Of a DNA stretch of 64,000 bases, positions 12,801 through 22,950 are shown piece by piece. The position numbers and the translations under genes were made by a program. Source of the stretch: Chaetorhynchus papuensis (lineage: Eukaryota > Chordata > Aves > Passeriformes > Rhipiduridae); the NCBI GenBank assembly GCA_013396525.1, contig VWYX01000120.1, positions 498,482 through 562,481 on the forward strand, in the 5' to 3' direction. Under the pieces are notes generated by a model. The model saw nothing but the letters and a program-made list of their open reading frames with translations. It was not told the origin of the DNA and made no database searches. Every line of letters starts with the position of its first letter. The stretch's first letter is position 1.

Positions 12801-13320
12801 TACAGAACTCCAGTCTCTGCAGCTAAAGGTTCACTTGCTGCCTTTTCAGACCATAGTCTTGTGTATCAGCATGAGTGCAATGCCTCAGCAGGCTGGAGCT
12901 CAGATTCCAAGAGGCAATGACACCTGTGTTGCCCTAAAGCATTTATAAATATAGATCATAAGTAATTGTCTCTGTTTTGCATACAGGCAACTAACATTCA
13001 GTTGAACTAATGTTGTATAAAAGTCCCATAGCAAACAATGGGACAATGGTTAAACACAGAGGAGTAATATGTTCCAAATATTGTTACATGTTACGTCTAA
13101 GTTCTTCCCGGGAGATTGCAAGGGATGAAATCCTTCCTTCTAGCCATACCACTGTTCTGCACAGTTTCACTTCAAACACATCTAAGCCTTAGGTCAGTGA
13201 CTAAGCCAGGAACACATAAAGTCTTCCTGGACTCCTTAGCATACAGCCTGCTGGTTTAGGAACTGGACAGAACCTAGTCTAACAAAACATCACTTGACTT
13301 CTCAAACTAAAAGAGGGTAT
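9871..13320. other. CpG-rich shoulder followed by featureless DNA
   Basis: The first 200 bases still carry elevated CpG content. After that the sequence falls to ordinary AT-rich composition with no recognisable repeat, exon or RNA gene. Open frames of up to about 146 codons occur (for example 10730-11170 on the minus strand) but have no domains, no supporting splice signals and no similarity I recognise. The stretch is either upstream intergenic DNA of the minus-strand gene or an intron of an unseen plus-strand transcript. Confidence 0.5.
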
Positions 13321-13321
13321 G

Positions 13322-13546
13322 CTTAGATTAGATATTAGGATGAAATTTTTTACTGTGAATAAAATGGGCACAGGAATGGATCGCCCAGAAAAGCTGTGGA
13401 TGCCTCATTCCCAAAGGTGTTCCAGGTGTTTGGTGAGGCTTTGAGTAACCTTTTCTAGTAGGAGGTGTCCCTGCCAATGGCAGGTGAATTGGAACTAGAC
13501 AAACTTTGAGGTCCCTTCCAACCCAAACCATTCTATGATTCTATGA
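13322..13546 (+). mobile_element. CR1 LINE, 3' end fragment
   Basis: The block reads as the conserved 3' untranslated end of an avian CR1 retroposon. It has the GATTAGATATTAGGA segment, a TTTTTTACTGTGAATAAAATGG-like segment, the GGTGTCCCTGCCAATGGCAGG segment and the AAGGTCCCTTCCAACCCAAACC-like end. It finishes in the hallmark 8-base 3' repeat (ATTCTATG units). CR1 inserts by target-primed reverse transcription and is usually 5'-truncated, as here. The copy carries small indels and substitutions, so it is not young. Confidence 0.96.
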
Positions 13547-14746
13547 CCATAGGCCATATTTAGTGTCATTCATGACTGTGTCAGAAAGAAAAAAATTATA
13601 TAGATAACATCTGTCCATAGAAGCACTTTGCATTTTAGCTGTAGGTAAAAACAGATCACTTCTATGACTTGTAACAACTTCAGCTTAGATTCTGGGGTTT
13701 TAAAGGGATAGTATGTCCAATATTTTTGTTCTCTTCTTTGTACATTTCCACTTCTGTATTAATCAATCACCTTTATTTCAGTGAGATTGCTAGACAAACC
13801 TTTTACTGGTCATTCTCTACAATCTTGCTGAATATTTGATGGTTTTGGCACCATAAAAGTATTGGTCCACTGAAGTCACTTCTATTTTCCATTTTAGTCC
13901 TGGAGGAGAAGTTGTTCACAATACCCAACAAAAATATTCATTTAGCAAGTGCTCTGTATAACAGAACAACATATAGATGTTTGTCACATAAATATCTGAC
14001 AAGATATATGCCTTCTGGCATTTCTTGAATTTTGAGTGCTTAATACTTTTTACCCTGGTCACAAATGCATTTTTACTACAATTTCCCATTTTTTTAAAGC
14101 AAGCTTTAATACAGAAAGTCTCTCTTGGGGAACTGTAGGAAGGAATTGAATGTTTTTAGGGTTTTTGTTCTCGGTCTTCTTTTGTTTTTCACAGTGTTGT
14201 TCATTAACTAGTTAAAATCACACTAATCCCTGTAGTTTGACTTAACAAATACATTAATAACTTGTTCTCACTTGAAACACCCTCTCCTTATTTGAACTAG
14301 AGGAGGATGAGGTGCCCACACAAGGCCAGAAGGATTCAGAGATGTTTGACAGTCCAACAAGACCAAGACACAGGAATGACAGCTACAAACACATTATTTC
14401 TCTTTTTCCTGTCTCTAACTCCTTCTTGGCCTTACAAATACTCTCTTTGCCTTGGTGCCAGCATCCTTCTCCCTGATTCCATATCTCAGTTGCAGTCCTT
14501 CCCATTTGCACCTGTCTAGTACCAGTCTCACTCATAAGTCCTTGTCCTAAACTACCATCACATTTTGTGACCTTTGACTTGTGCCTTTTTCCTGTGTCTG
14601 GACACATTTTCTTTTGTTGCTTTTCTTTTTTTCACTTTCCTTAATGGTCTCCCTTTTCTGAATTCCAGTCAAGCTGCTTCCTATTCCATGTTTTCTGGTG
14701 ATTTTCAGGAGAACATCTGATGGACACTTTTATTCTCTTTGTATTT
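13547..14746. other. Mostly featureless DNA with a weak open stretch
   Basis: There is no recognised repeat or gene. A short open stretch follows an acceptor-like TAG at 14298-14300 and stays open, in the same frame as the coding-like stretch further right, until a TGA at 14474-14476; its first 40 codons look protein-like in composition. A pyrimidine-rich run ending in CCAG at about 14669 is a good splice-acceptor candidate. I cannot tell whether these belong to a real or dead gene. Confidence 0.3.
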
Positions 14747-15102
14747 AGCACCACTGGCAATTGGAAAGAGAAAACTGAGAGCAAATCCTGCTCAGATCTG
14801 CAGGCCCCAGGAAAAAATACACCTACTGCACACAGAATCTTTGAAGAAGTGGCAAATAAAACATGCAAACAATTTTACAGAGGCTCAGGTTTCTCCAGAC
14901 TGAGGAAGACATTCATAGGCTGGTGGAAGAGGAATATGCCTTCCCAAGCACCAAGTCCCACTACAAGCAAGTAGTCAACAAAATATTTCAAAAATTTCTT
15001 AACATGAGCAAACCAGATTGTCCCTCAGTGCATTCTGAGAATCAGCTGACCACATTTGCTGAAAGTTTTGAAAAAACAGCCCAAGGCAGATATTTGGCAT
15101 GA
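14747..15102 (+). pseudogene. Coding-like stretch with a frame break, unrecognised
   Basis: Just after a splice-acceptor-like sequence (a T-rich run ending in TTTAG) the plus strand is open for about 45 codons of protein-like composition, including EKTESKSCSDLQAPGKN and AHRIFEEVANKTCKQFYRG. At about 14890 the plausible frame switches by one base. The new frame continues with TEEDIHRLVEEEYAFPSTK and HYKQVVNKIFQKFLNMSK, rich in charged and helix-favouring residues, and ends at a TGA at 15100-15102. The two halves look like one protein C-terminus interrupted by a small indel, which suggests a decayed gene, a retroposed copy or a sequencing error. I recognise no family. A fast-evolving last exon of a live gene, or chance, remain possible. 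Confidence 0.3.
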
Positions 15103-16144
15103 AAATTGCTGCCAGTTGTTTATGTTTGACAAACTAACAAGCAACTGGAAACAGGTTCTTACAATGAAACTTTGACTCTAAGTATCCCACTAGAGAGCCC
15201 ACAATTAATGATTACCAATAACCAAAATGTATTTTACATAATGCTTGATACTTAATGACTTAATTTAGACAGTGCCTAGAAAGAAAAAAATAAAACCCTA
15301 ACACTTTATTTTGGAGAGGGAGTGGAACAGTAAAATCAAGTAATAGTATGCTTGTAAAACTGCAATTTTTTCCCAAGTACTTTTTCCAAGCACTTGATAT
15401 CAAAAAGTCTTTGTATCTCATCTCCAAGCATACATTAAAAAATCTCTCATTTACCCTACAATGAAATCAACTTCGAAATCAAAGGGAAAAAAAGAAATTT
15501 AGCAGAACAGTGGACTTGCTCAAAGTCACACATGCACATGAAAAAGTTTCCTTGAAAAATTACATGCTATAGGATCTGCATGTCTGATAAAATACCCACA
15601 GGACTTTATTTGCTGTTGCTTTAGAAGCAAACTTTTACTCACTTTTTTTTTCTTTTAATGTGTAAAAGTTCCCTTACTTTAAGACAAATATCTTCCTCTA
15701 AGTAACACCCCAACACCATGTTATTGATCTTCACAGTATGAAATTATTTTAATAGTAAAATTAAAACAAGGTTTGTGACCTATAATACAATATATATGTA
15801 ATAATTTATTATTAATGTTTTAAATATTGCCTTTGGTGTTGATGTGGGTGTATTTAAGTCTTGAAATAACATTATCAATCTATTTGTTCAGTCTTTTCTA
15901 AAGCTTTTCAAACAAATGAATTTTTTTTCATTCTTGCCAGGTATTCATTTCTAAGAATGTCATGTTTATGAGCTTTAATCAAATATTCAAAATAAAATAC
16001 CTTTCTAACATGCAAAAGCACCAACATTTCAGACAAGTTTATTTTACATTTTTGAAGAAGAAAAAAGAAAAAACTATCCAGACTTCAAACATCTCTGTTC
16101 AGATAACCTGAGCAACACAATTGTTCTACATATGCTATTCTTCC
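15103..16144. other. Featureless AT-rich DNA
   Basis: Nothing recognisable is seen on either strand: no repeat, no coding frame of interest and no RNA-gene-like structure. Confidence 0.5.
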
Positions 16145-16195
16145 ATTGCCTCACTTAGGAGTCGAATTCTTACATTGTCTCACTTAGGAGGCGAA
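16145..16195. repeat. Imperfect 29-bp tandem duplication
   Basis: A segment beginning ATTGCCTCACTTAGGAG is followed 29 bases later by ATTGTCTCACTTAGGAG, with two differences over 22 compared bases. It is a local duplication of about two copies. Confidence 0.85.
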
Positions 16196-16357
16196 GAACT
16201 TAACAAAGTAAATTAATACTGTTGGGTTTTGTACTATTAGAAAGAGCATCCATCGCCACTGTGTGTAATATAACAATATAACAATTAAATCCTGATAACT
16301 TGTAGTTTCTTCTTCTAACTTCCTTTGAAAGATCAGATTTACTAAATGCACAGCACT

Positions 16358-16484
16358 GACTGCAGTCAACAAGGCACTTAAGTACGTGCTTAATTTTGTG
16401 CACGTGAGTAATCACGTTACAGTAAATGGAACTTGAATGTTCAAAGTTAAGCACACACTTAAGTGCTTTGCTGGATCAGGGCCA
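16358..16484. mobile_element. Ancient palindromic MITE-like element
   Basis: The left arm contains GGCACTTAAGTACGTGCTTAA and the right arm TTAAGCACACACTTAAGTGC, which are diverged reverse complements around an AT-rich centre. The right end runs into TTTGCTGGATCAGGGCC, with a weaker counterpart at the left end. This matches the general form of an old palindromic DNA-transposon-derived repeat that is widespread in bird, turtle and crocodilian genomes. I recall the form, not a database name. There is no coding capacity, and the copy is diverged and inactive. Confidence 0.6.
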
Positions 16485-17774
16485 GAGCATGAAAACTTGC
16501 AGGTCATCCTTACTGCACAGTAAGACATCACAAACCTTAAATATCCTGTAGAAACCTTCTCCCCACTTCAAATCAACAGTACCAAAGGCAAGGACAAAAA
16601 TAAGTAGCTGCTGCATTCTTTTCTTCGGTTACAAGTCACTAAACTGGCAGCAGTACTTACAATATAGCAAATTACCAATACAATAAATTTTCTTGATAAG
16701 TGTCCATAAAATTACAATTTATTTTAAAGATCACCGTTTGTAATTCTATTCTCAAAAGACCATTAGACACGTGAGTCCTTTTAATTTTAAAAGACCTGCT
16801 AGTAGTTCTCACAGAAGGATTTATTCAAGACTTTGACCTTAAATTGATACAATTGCACAACTTAATCAGAATTAAACATGAGTCAAAGTACTGCAGAATA
16901 TTATCGTGGGGGTCAACATAGCCCTCCAGCAGCCGTGCAGAGGATGCCATTAGTACCACAACCTTGGGTGTGTAGGATTCTGATTCTGGGGATGTAATAT
17001 GCCAAACTAAATGTTTTTATTTTATGTTTTCTGCCAGTTAATATGCCAAATATATGGGGAGGGGATTGTTGATGACATTTTTTCTTTCCATGTAGCTGAA
17101 AGGATAGTTAAATAGTCTAAGAATCTTTTCAATTCAGCAGCATTCCAATGAAATGAAACTTTATACCCACTGTGTTACACACTTAATTATTTAATTTTCT
17201 CGCTAAATTGATGTAGTTCAGCACTTCTCCAGGACTGTTTCTCTTTTCAATACATGAAATTAATATTTTTTTTTTTTAGGATCTGAAACTACATTTTAGA
17301 TCCAAATTTGCCTGACTGTTGACAGCATTCAGATACAGGGAGCTTCTATGTTTTTCCAACACATAAGTTTCTTCACAAAAATTAGCAGGATGAAACAGCA
17401 AGTAAGGACACACTGCCAAGTCTGGTTTTCTACCTATCTACAAAGCAGTTTTCACACTTTCCATGACTGTGAATGTCCTTCTTTTTCTATCTTTTTTTTT
17501 TCTTTTAAATTTTAATTAGGAAGAACTGAAAAATCCTTCTCTATACTGAGAGTATTTGTATTGGGGGAGGGGGATGTCAAGGAACCAAAAGCACATTCCA
17601 AGCCAATTCTGATCTCATTTACAGGGACGAAAATCTGGAATTAATCCACTGAGTTTAACAGACACGTTCTGAGCTTACGTAGATGAGATCTTACATTTAT
17701 AAGTGAAATCAGTGTTTTCCCCTCTGACATTCACATGGCTCAAACCAGAAACGTTTCCTGAATTTAAAAAAAAA
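16485..17774. other. Featureless AT-rich DNA
   Basis: Only short homopolymer runs (poly-T near 17270 and near 17490) and a GGGGGAGGGGG motif near 17563 stand out. I see no gene or recognisable repeat. Confidence 0.5.
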
Positions 17775-17858
17775 GGCCAAATCATCCAGTTGGGAAGACT
17801 GGCATAATTCCATTGAAGTCAATGGTGCTGTAGTAATTTACATTAGCTGATGATCCAG
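17775..17858. mobile_element. Ancient palindromic MITE-like element with CCATTGAAGTCAATGG core
   Basis: The element is built as an inverted repeat around CCATTGAAGTCAATGG. The left arm starts GGCCAAATCATCCAG and the right arm ends AGCTGATGATCCAG. The arms are diverged but still pair for much of their length. The layout fits a Harbinger-like MITE class known from archosaurs and turtles; that assignment is inference from recalled consensus features. No target duplication could be delimited. Confidence 0.6.
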
Positions 17859-20544
17859 ATGAAAGTATATAAAAGTTTCCAGAGCAGGCTTCTTTCACTT
17901 AAAACTGCATTATGTTAGGTGCACTGTTGATGCTCAGAATTAATGTGCAAGTTGTTAATCTCGCTAGACCTGGATTTAAAATTAGACAATGCAATAATTA
18001 GTTTGGCACTATCATTCTGCTACCTAGAGGGTAATAATGTAGGTCATAAAATACCAGTGATCAGCACAACTTTTCATACAAAACAAAGAATCCGTACTGG
18101 GAGAGAGGATAGGAGGGAGGAGAGAAATTCAGAAATCAGTGGTTATCACAGACCAAACTGGGCTATGAAGTTCTGTGCCCTCTCACAAGATGCTGTGCTG
18201 TATAGGTCTACTTATGGTTCTCAGCTCCCAAATACAGAGGTGATTCTGAATGGTATAAGTGACTCGAAGCTGTCTATAAGCTCTCTTTATGTACTGTTTT
18301 TAAGTTGTATGTTTATTATTCTTCACAATTTATTAAAAATTTAGGAATATTATTTATTTTAGAGTATTCTCCTTTTATTTTTGCTTTTACTTGAAATGTA
18401 AGCATTATGCAGCACAGTTTACAAACATACAGAAGTGTAACACTATAGTATATGTTTCTTGATTTGTTTACTTGACAAATGACTACTGGCAACATCAATA
18501 ATTCAAAGGGAGAAACAATGAAAATATAGAGGAATTGCAATTGTATATGTATACTTCTTTCTGTCCTGCCAGTCATTCTTGCTAGGCTTTATATAAACAT
18601 AAAGAAAATTAGGAAATTATCAAGTCTGAATACTAGTCTTGATGAACACTTGCTTATATTTTGTACTATTTAAATAGTCAGAATGCTTAAATACACACAT
18701 TTTGGTGGTATCTCACACATACATCTATTAAGAAAACAACATTGCAATAATTTTTATACAATCAGGCTGTGTTTATGTAAGATACCCAGCAGAGTTTGGT
18801 GAAGTTGAGAACATACATACAGGTGTACATATGTCTGAAGTGTCTCTATGCCTCCTGTATGTACAGTATTAGAAAGAGCACGTTTTATGTTACAGATGCA
18901 TATATTCATAAATCATTTAAAGTTGTGCTTTTCATGTGGTGTGAGGCACAGATACAAACTTACTAATGATAATTATAGAACTGATGCTGATTTAGTCATT
19001 TCAAGAAAGCCATGGAGGCATAATTAGTGTCTGAATGGCCTCAATATTGCATTATTAGGAGGCTAGGGTGAAACTTGAAATGAGAACATCAAGGCTGATA
19101 AAAGAAAAGAAAACATGAAATACATACATAATTCATTCTGAGATATTATAAAGGTTTATAACCAGAAACAATAATTTGCAGAAGGCATCTCATGTACTGG
19201 AGCCAACTGCAATAATTTGGTCAACCTGTTTAAGATCAAATAGTATTCTTAGCTATTCTCAGTGGTATCTTTCTAATAAAGTAGCAGCAAACAGACACTG
19301 TTTGCTTCTGGTCACTTTTAAAGAATGTTCAGTTTATCAGTGGGGACTTTAATCTCAAGCTTCATAGAGTACAAAAAGAACATTGATCCTACTGTTTTGT
19401 CCTCTAGGCCACAAGGCATGCACATTTTTACATTCATTTGTCATAAAACAAAAAATACATTTTGCCCTTTGAAAATACCAAATGCCAGCTTTTAAACAAA
19501 ATAATTTTCCATCACATTTTTCCCTTTCTTTTAACCTTTCCATCACCACCACCCCCCTTCCTTTTATCCCAGACTAATTTCCTCCCTCCTTTAATGCCTT
19601 TCCTCCATTTTAAGTAATAGTAAGATCTTTGCAGAATTCCTCATTTTGGACCCTTGCCAAGCTGGCCACTGTTTAATGATTTGACATGGTAGTTTGAATT
19701 AATCAGAATTCATGACAATCCTCTTTCTATTTTTTCTTCTAGATAGGCTAAAGAGTATACAAATAGTACCTTTTTATTCCCGTTAGACAAAAAAATATGT
19801 GCTGTCATCTGGGTTAGACCAAATCTACACGTCCAAGAAGAGTGTCAAAACCCATCCTTTGCATATTATTTACTTCAAATTCATCTTCTCACCTTTACTT
19901 AAATAAAGGTAATATGCAAGAAAATCTTGGAATTTCATTAATTGTTACATACAGAACAAATTAATTTGTTACTTTTTCTGTACTTCTTATTTGAAAACTA
20001 TTTTTTTCACTTGCTAAAGTTGCCATTATTGGAATTGTGTTCAATAACTTGCTTTCATAGTCACTGGATCAGGGTCTATATCCAGTTCCCCACAAAGAAT
20101 GCTAGGGTCTTGCCTTCTCCATCTCTGGAGGGCCAGTTAGTGTATTTGGTGAGTGACTCCTCCTCCCAAACCCCGCTGAGTCTTTAGTTCAGTCCTGTGT
20201 TACTCTCCTGTCCAGATTTTTTTTTAATTTAATATGTATGGGGTTTTGTCCCAGATTTTCTGTGATGGAGCCATGAAAAAAACAACCATGTTTCCTACAC
20301 TAAAACTGTAGAAAAGTCTTGAAATTTGCTTTTGCTTGTCAGTATCTGAAAGAACCAAGCAGGATAAAAATTTCATTAAAAGTTATGTGGAGAAGGTATG
20401 CCTATCCTGTGTCTTCTCTCAAAACATGAAATGTCTTTATGAAGAAAAGGATACAAGTCCCTAAATGCTCAGTGGCTTGAATTTTAGTGAGGGAGATGTA
20501 TACACAAATATAAAGTTATACTAGCCTCTTCACATTGCATGGCT
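17859..20544. other. Featureless AT-rich DNA
   Basis: No coding region, RNA gene or clear interspersed repeat is seen. Open frames such as 17943-18344 have random composition and no domain. A GGATCAGGGTC motif near 20067 resembles the ends of the MITE-like elements but has no visible partner arm. Confidence 0.45.
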
Positions 20545-20576
20545 ACCAAGGTTTAAATACACCAAGGTTTAAATAC
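20545..20576. repeat. Exact 16-bp tandem duplication
   Basis: The unit ACCAAGGTTTAAATAC occurs twice, head to tail, without mismatch. The identity suggests a recent slippage or duplication event. Confidence 0.95.
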
Positions 20577-21246
20577 ACATTTGTCTTTAATTTTCACTTA
20601 AAGTAGGAAAAAAGGAAGTTTTTAAGTCCTGTACCAACTTGCAAAAACTTAACTTTGGAGAAGACTTATTGATAGGATAACATTCTCCAGCTTGAAACCA
20701 CTGGGGTAAATCGCAAATGAATACACAAAAATGTTCATCCTCTTGACCCATCATTTTATGAACAGCACAGCCCATTTCATTGTAGCCTCCTGTGCCTCAC
20801 TGAGTTTGTTTTGAGGGTTTGAAGTTTATATGGAATAAAAGAATATTACAATCATGAGCAATAAGGATGATTGGGAAAGATCAGATTGTGGCATACAGGA
20901 CTTGATCCTGAAAAAAGTTGAACTCCTTTTAGCAGTTAAACATTCTGCACTAGAGAGAATCTAGCTTCTGCTTCTCTTTTTTAACCCTACTTCTTACTAG
21001 TAACCTTTACCTTTACAGGAGGAACAATTAAACACAGGACCATACACAAAGAAAGGTTAAGTGTGTGACTATATCTAAAAATGAGCAAGCTAGATAACTA
21101 GCTGGTTATCTAGTCGTTAAAGCACTCACTTTTATTTTCATTACATTTGACATGTCTGTATTTATAATATTATATATATTATATATAAACTTCTCAACAC
21201 ATATAGTAATTTTTTTCAATCTAGAATAGTGAATACTGCAATGTAA
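20577..21246. other. Featureless AT-rich DNA with a short TA repeat
   Basis: No gene is visible. A TATATATTATATATAA-type run lies near 21168-21188 and a near-palindromic AGCTAGATAACTAGCTGG segment near 21090. Confidence 0.45.
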
Positions 21247-21445
21247 CATAGAATGATAGCATTGTTTAGGTTGGAAAAGACCTCAAGTCCAGCCATTAAT
21301 CCAGTGCTGCCAAATCCATCTCTAAACAGTGTCCCAAGGAGCAACATCTACACGTCTTTTAAATGCCTTCAGGAATAGCAGCTCAACCACTTCCCTTGGC
21401 ACCCTGTTCCAATGCCTGACATGCTTTAAAAGATACCTCCTGGAT
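21247..21445 (-). mobile_element. CR1 LINE fragment, reverse orientation
   Basis: The block starts with ATAGAATGATAG and GGTTGGAAAAGACCTC, the reverse complement of a CR1 3' end. It continues through CR1-like sequence containing ACACGTCTTTTAAATGCCTTC and CAACCACTTCCCTTGGCACC up to the TGTTCCAATGCCTGAC segment. It is a 5'-truncated, diverged copy lying only 300 bases from a second CR1 in the opposite orientation. Confidence 0.9.
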
Positions 21446-21744
21446 AGTCTTTTAAAATAAATTCTGAGAAAAAAAGCTAAACCCTAAAACTGAAGGTGAG
21501 AATGCAGTGTCTCCCACAATCTTCGACTTGATAATATTTTTGAACTGTGATAATATTTTACTATGTTATAATCTATCATGTTTCCAGTAAGTTGAACTAC
21601 CCACTGCAAGCTCCAACCCAAGAATGATGGTCGGTGAGGCAACACAGACAAATGCGTTTCCTCCAGGTAAGAACCAGTAGGAAAATCTGGAAAAATTACT
21701 TACCCGGTATAGCAGAGTTCTTGCTAAGGAACATTAAACATATT

Positions 21745-22950
21745 GGACATACTTAAGTCCATAGGACCTGGTAGAATGCCCACACAAGTTCCAAAGGACC
21801 TGGCTGATGTTATTGTGAGGCCAATTTCAATTATGTTAGAAAGATCATGGTGATCAAGGGAGCTCCCTGAGGATCAGAAGAAAGCAAAAATCAGGTATCT
21901 TCAAGAAGGAGGATTTGGAGAACGACAGAGCAGTCAGCCTCACCTCGGTCCCTGGGAAAACAGTGTTGCACACAATTCCAGAAGCCACTTCCAGACACAT
22001 TAAGTATAAGGTGTTTTGGAATAAACAGAATGTATTTGCATAGGAGATATCAAGCTTCACAAACTTGATAGCATTCTATGATGAAGTGACTAGCTAAGTG
22101 GGTGACAGAAGAGCAACACCCTCAAGTTCGCAGAGGATGAAAAACGAGGAGGAGTTGATGATCTGCCAGATGGTTGGGCTGCCATTCAGCGGGACCTCGA
22201 CAGGCTGGAGAAATGGACCAACAGGAACAGGAAGTTCAACAAAGAGAAATGCAAAGTCCTGCATCTGGATTTTGTGCCACTGGTACGTGCTAGGGGCCAA
22301 GCAGCTGGAAAGCAGTTCTGCAAAAAAGGACTTGGGGGCTCTGGTGAACAACAGATTGCACATGAGTCGGAAATGTACCCTCATGGCAAAGAACACCAAT
22401 GGTATCCTATGCTGCATTAGGAATAGTGTTGCCAGCATGTTGAGAAAGGTGATCCTTTACCTCTACACAGCCCTGGTGGAAAACCTCTGGTGTGCTGGGT
22501 CAATTCCTGGTCATTCCAGTACAAGAAACATACAGACTTACTGAGGCTCATCCAGCAACAGGGCCAGAAGGTGATTAAGGCACTGGAGCATCTTTATGAG
22601 AGGCCAAGAGAGACCTCAGGGGGGTCTCATCAGTGTGTATGAGTACCTTAAGAGAGAGCAAAAACTAAATTAGGCCAATGGTATTAGGTAGAAGGACAAG
22701 AGGCAATGGACACAAATTGAAATACAGGAAATTTCATTTAAACATAAAAGCCCAGTTTTTACTGTGAGGACAGTCAAACACTGAAGCAAATTGTACAGAG
22801 AGGCTGTGAAGTTTCCATCCTTAGACATACTCAACTCCCAGCTTGAGAAAGCCCTTAGGAACTGGCTCTAGATGGCCAACCTTTGAGCAAATGAGTTGCA
22901 CTAGACAAACTCCAGAGAGGCCTTTCAACCTCAGCCTGTTACTGTTACTT
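21745..22950 (+). mobile_element. CR1 LINE, decayed ORF2 3' half with internal deletion
   Basis: Translated fragments follow the CR1 reverse-transcriptase ORF. A segment near 21763 reads like the DGxxPxxLKELADVI region. The ELTSFYDEVTS-like stretch lies near 22060-22090. A third segment at 22121-22285 reads LKFAEDEKRGGVDDLPDG, then IQRDLDRLEKWTNRN and FNKEKCKVLHL. The expected catalytic FADD motif reads FAED. The 3' non-coding part follows and ends near CTCCAGAGAGGCCTTTCAACCTC. Stops and frame breaks show the element is dead. The region between the second and third segments is missing, so an internal deletion has removed much of the reverse-transcriptase core. A 148-codon open frame at 22098-22544 lies inside it and is not a host gene. 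Confidence 0.88.

Noticed and set aside
22098..22544. 148-codon plus-strand open frame
   Set aside because: It lies inside the CR1 element; the CR1 reverse-transcriptase similarity is partly in a different frame, so this is not a host gene.
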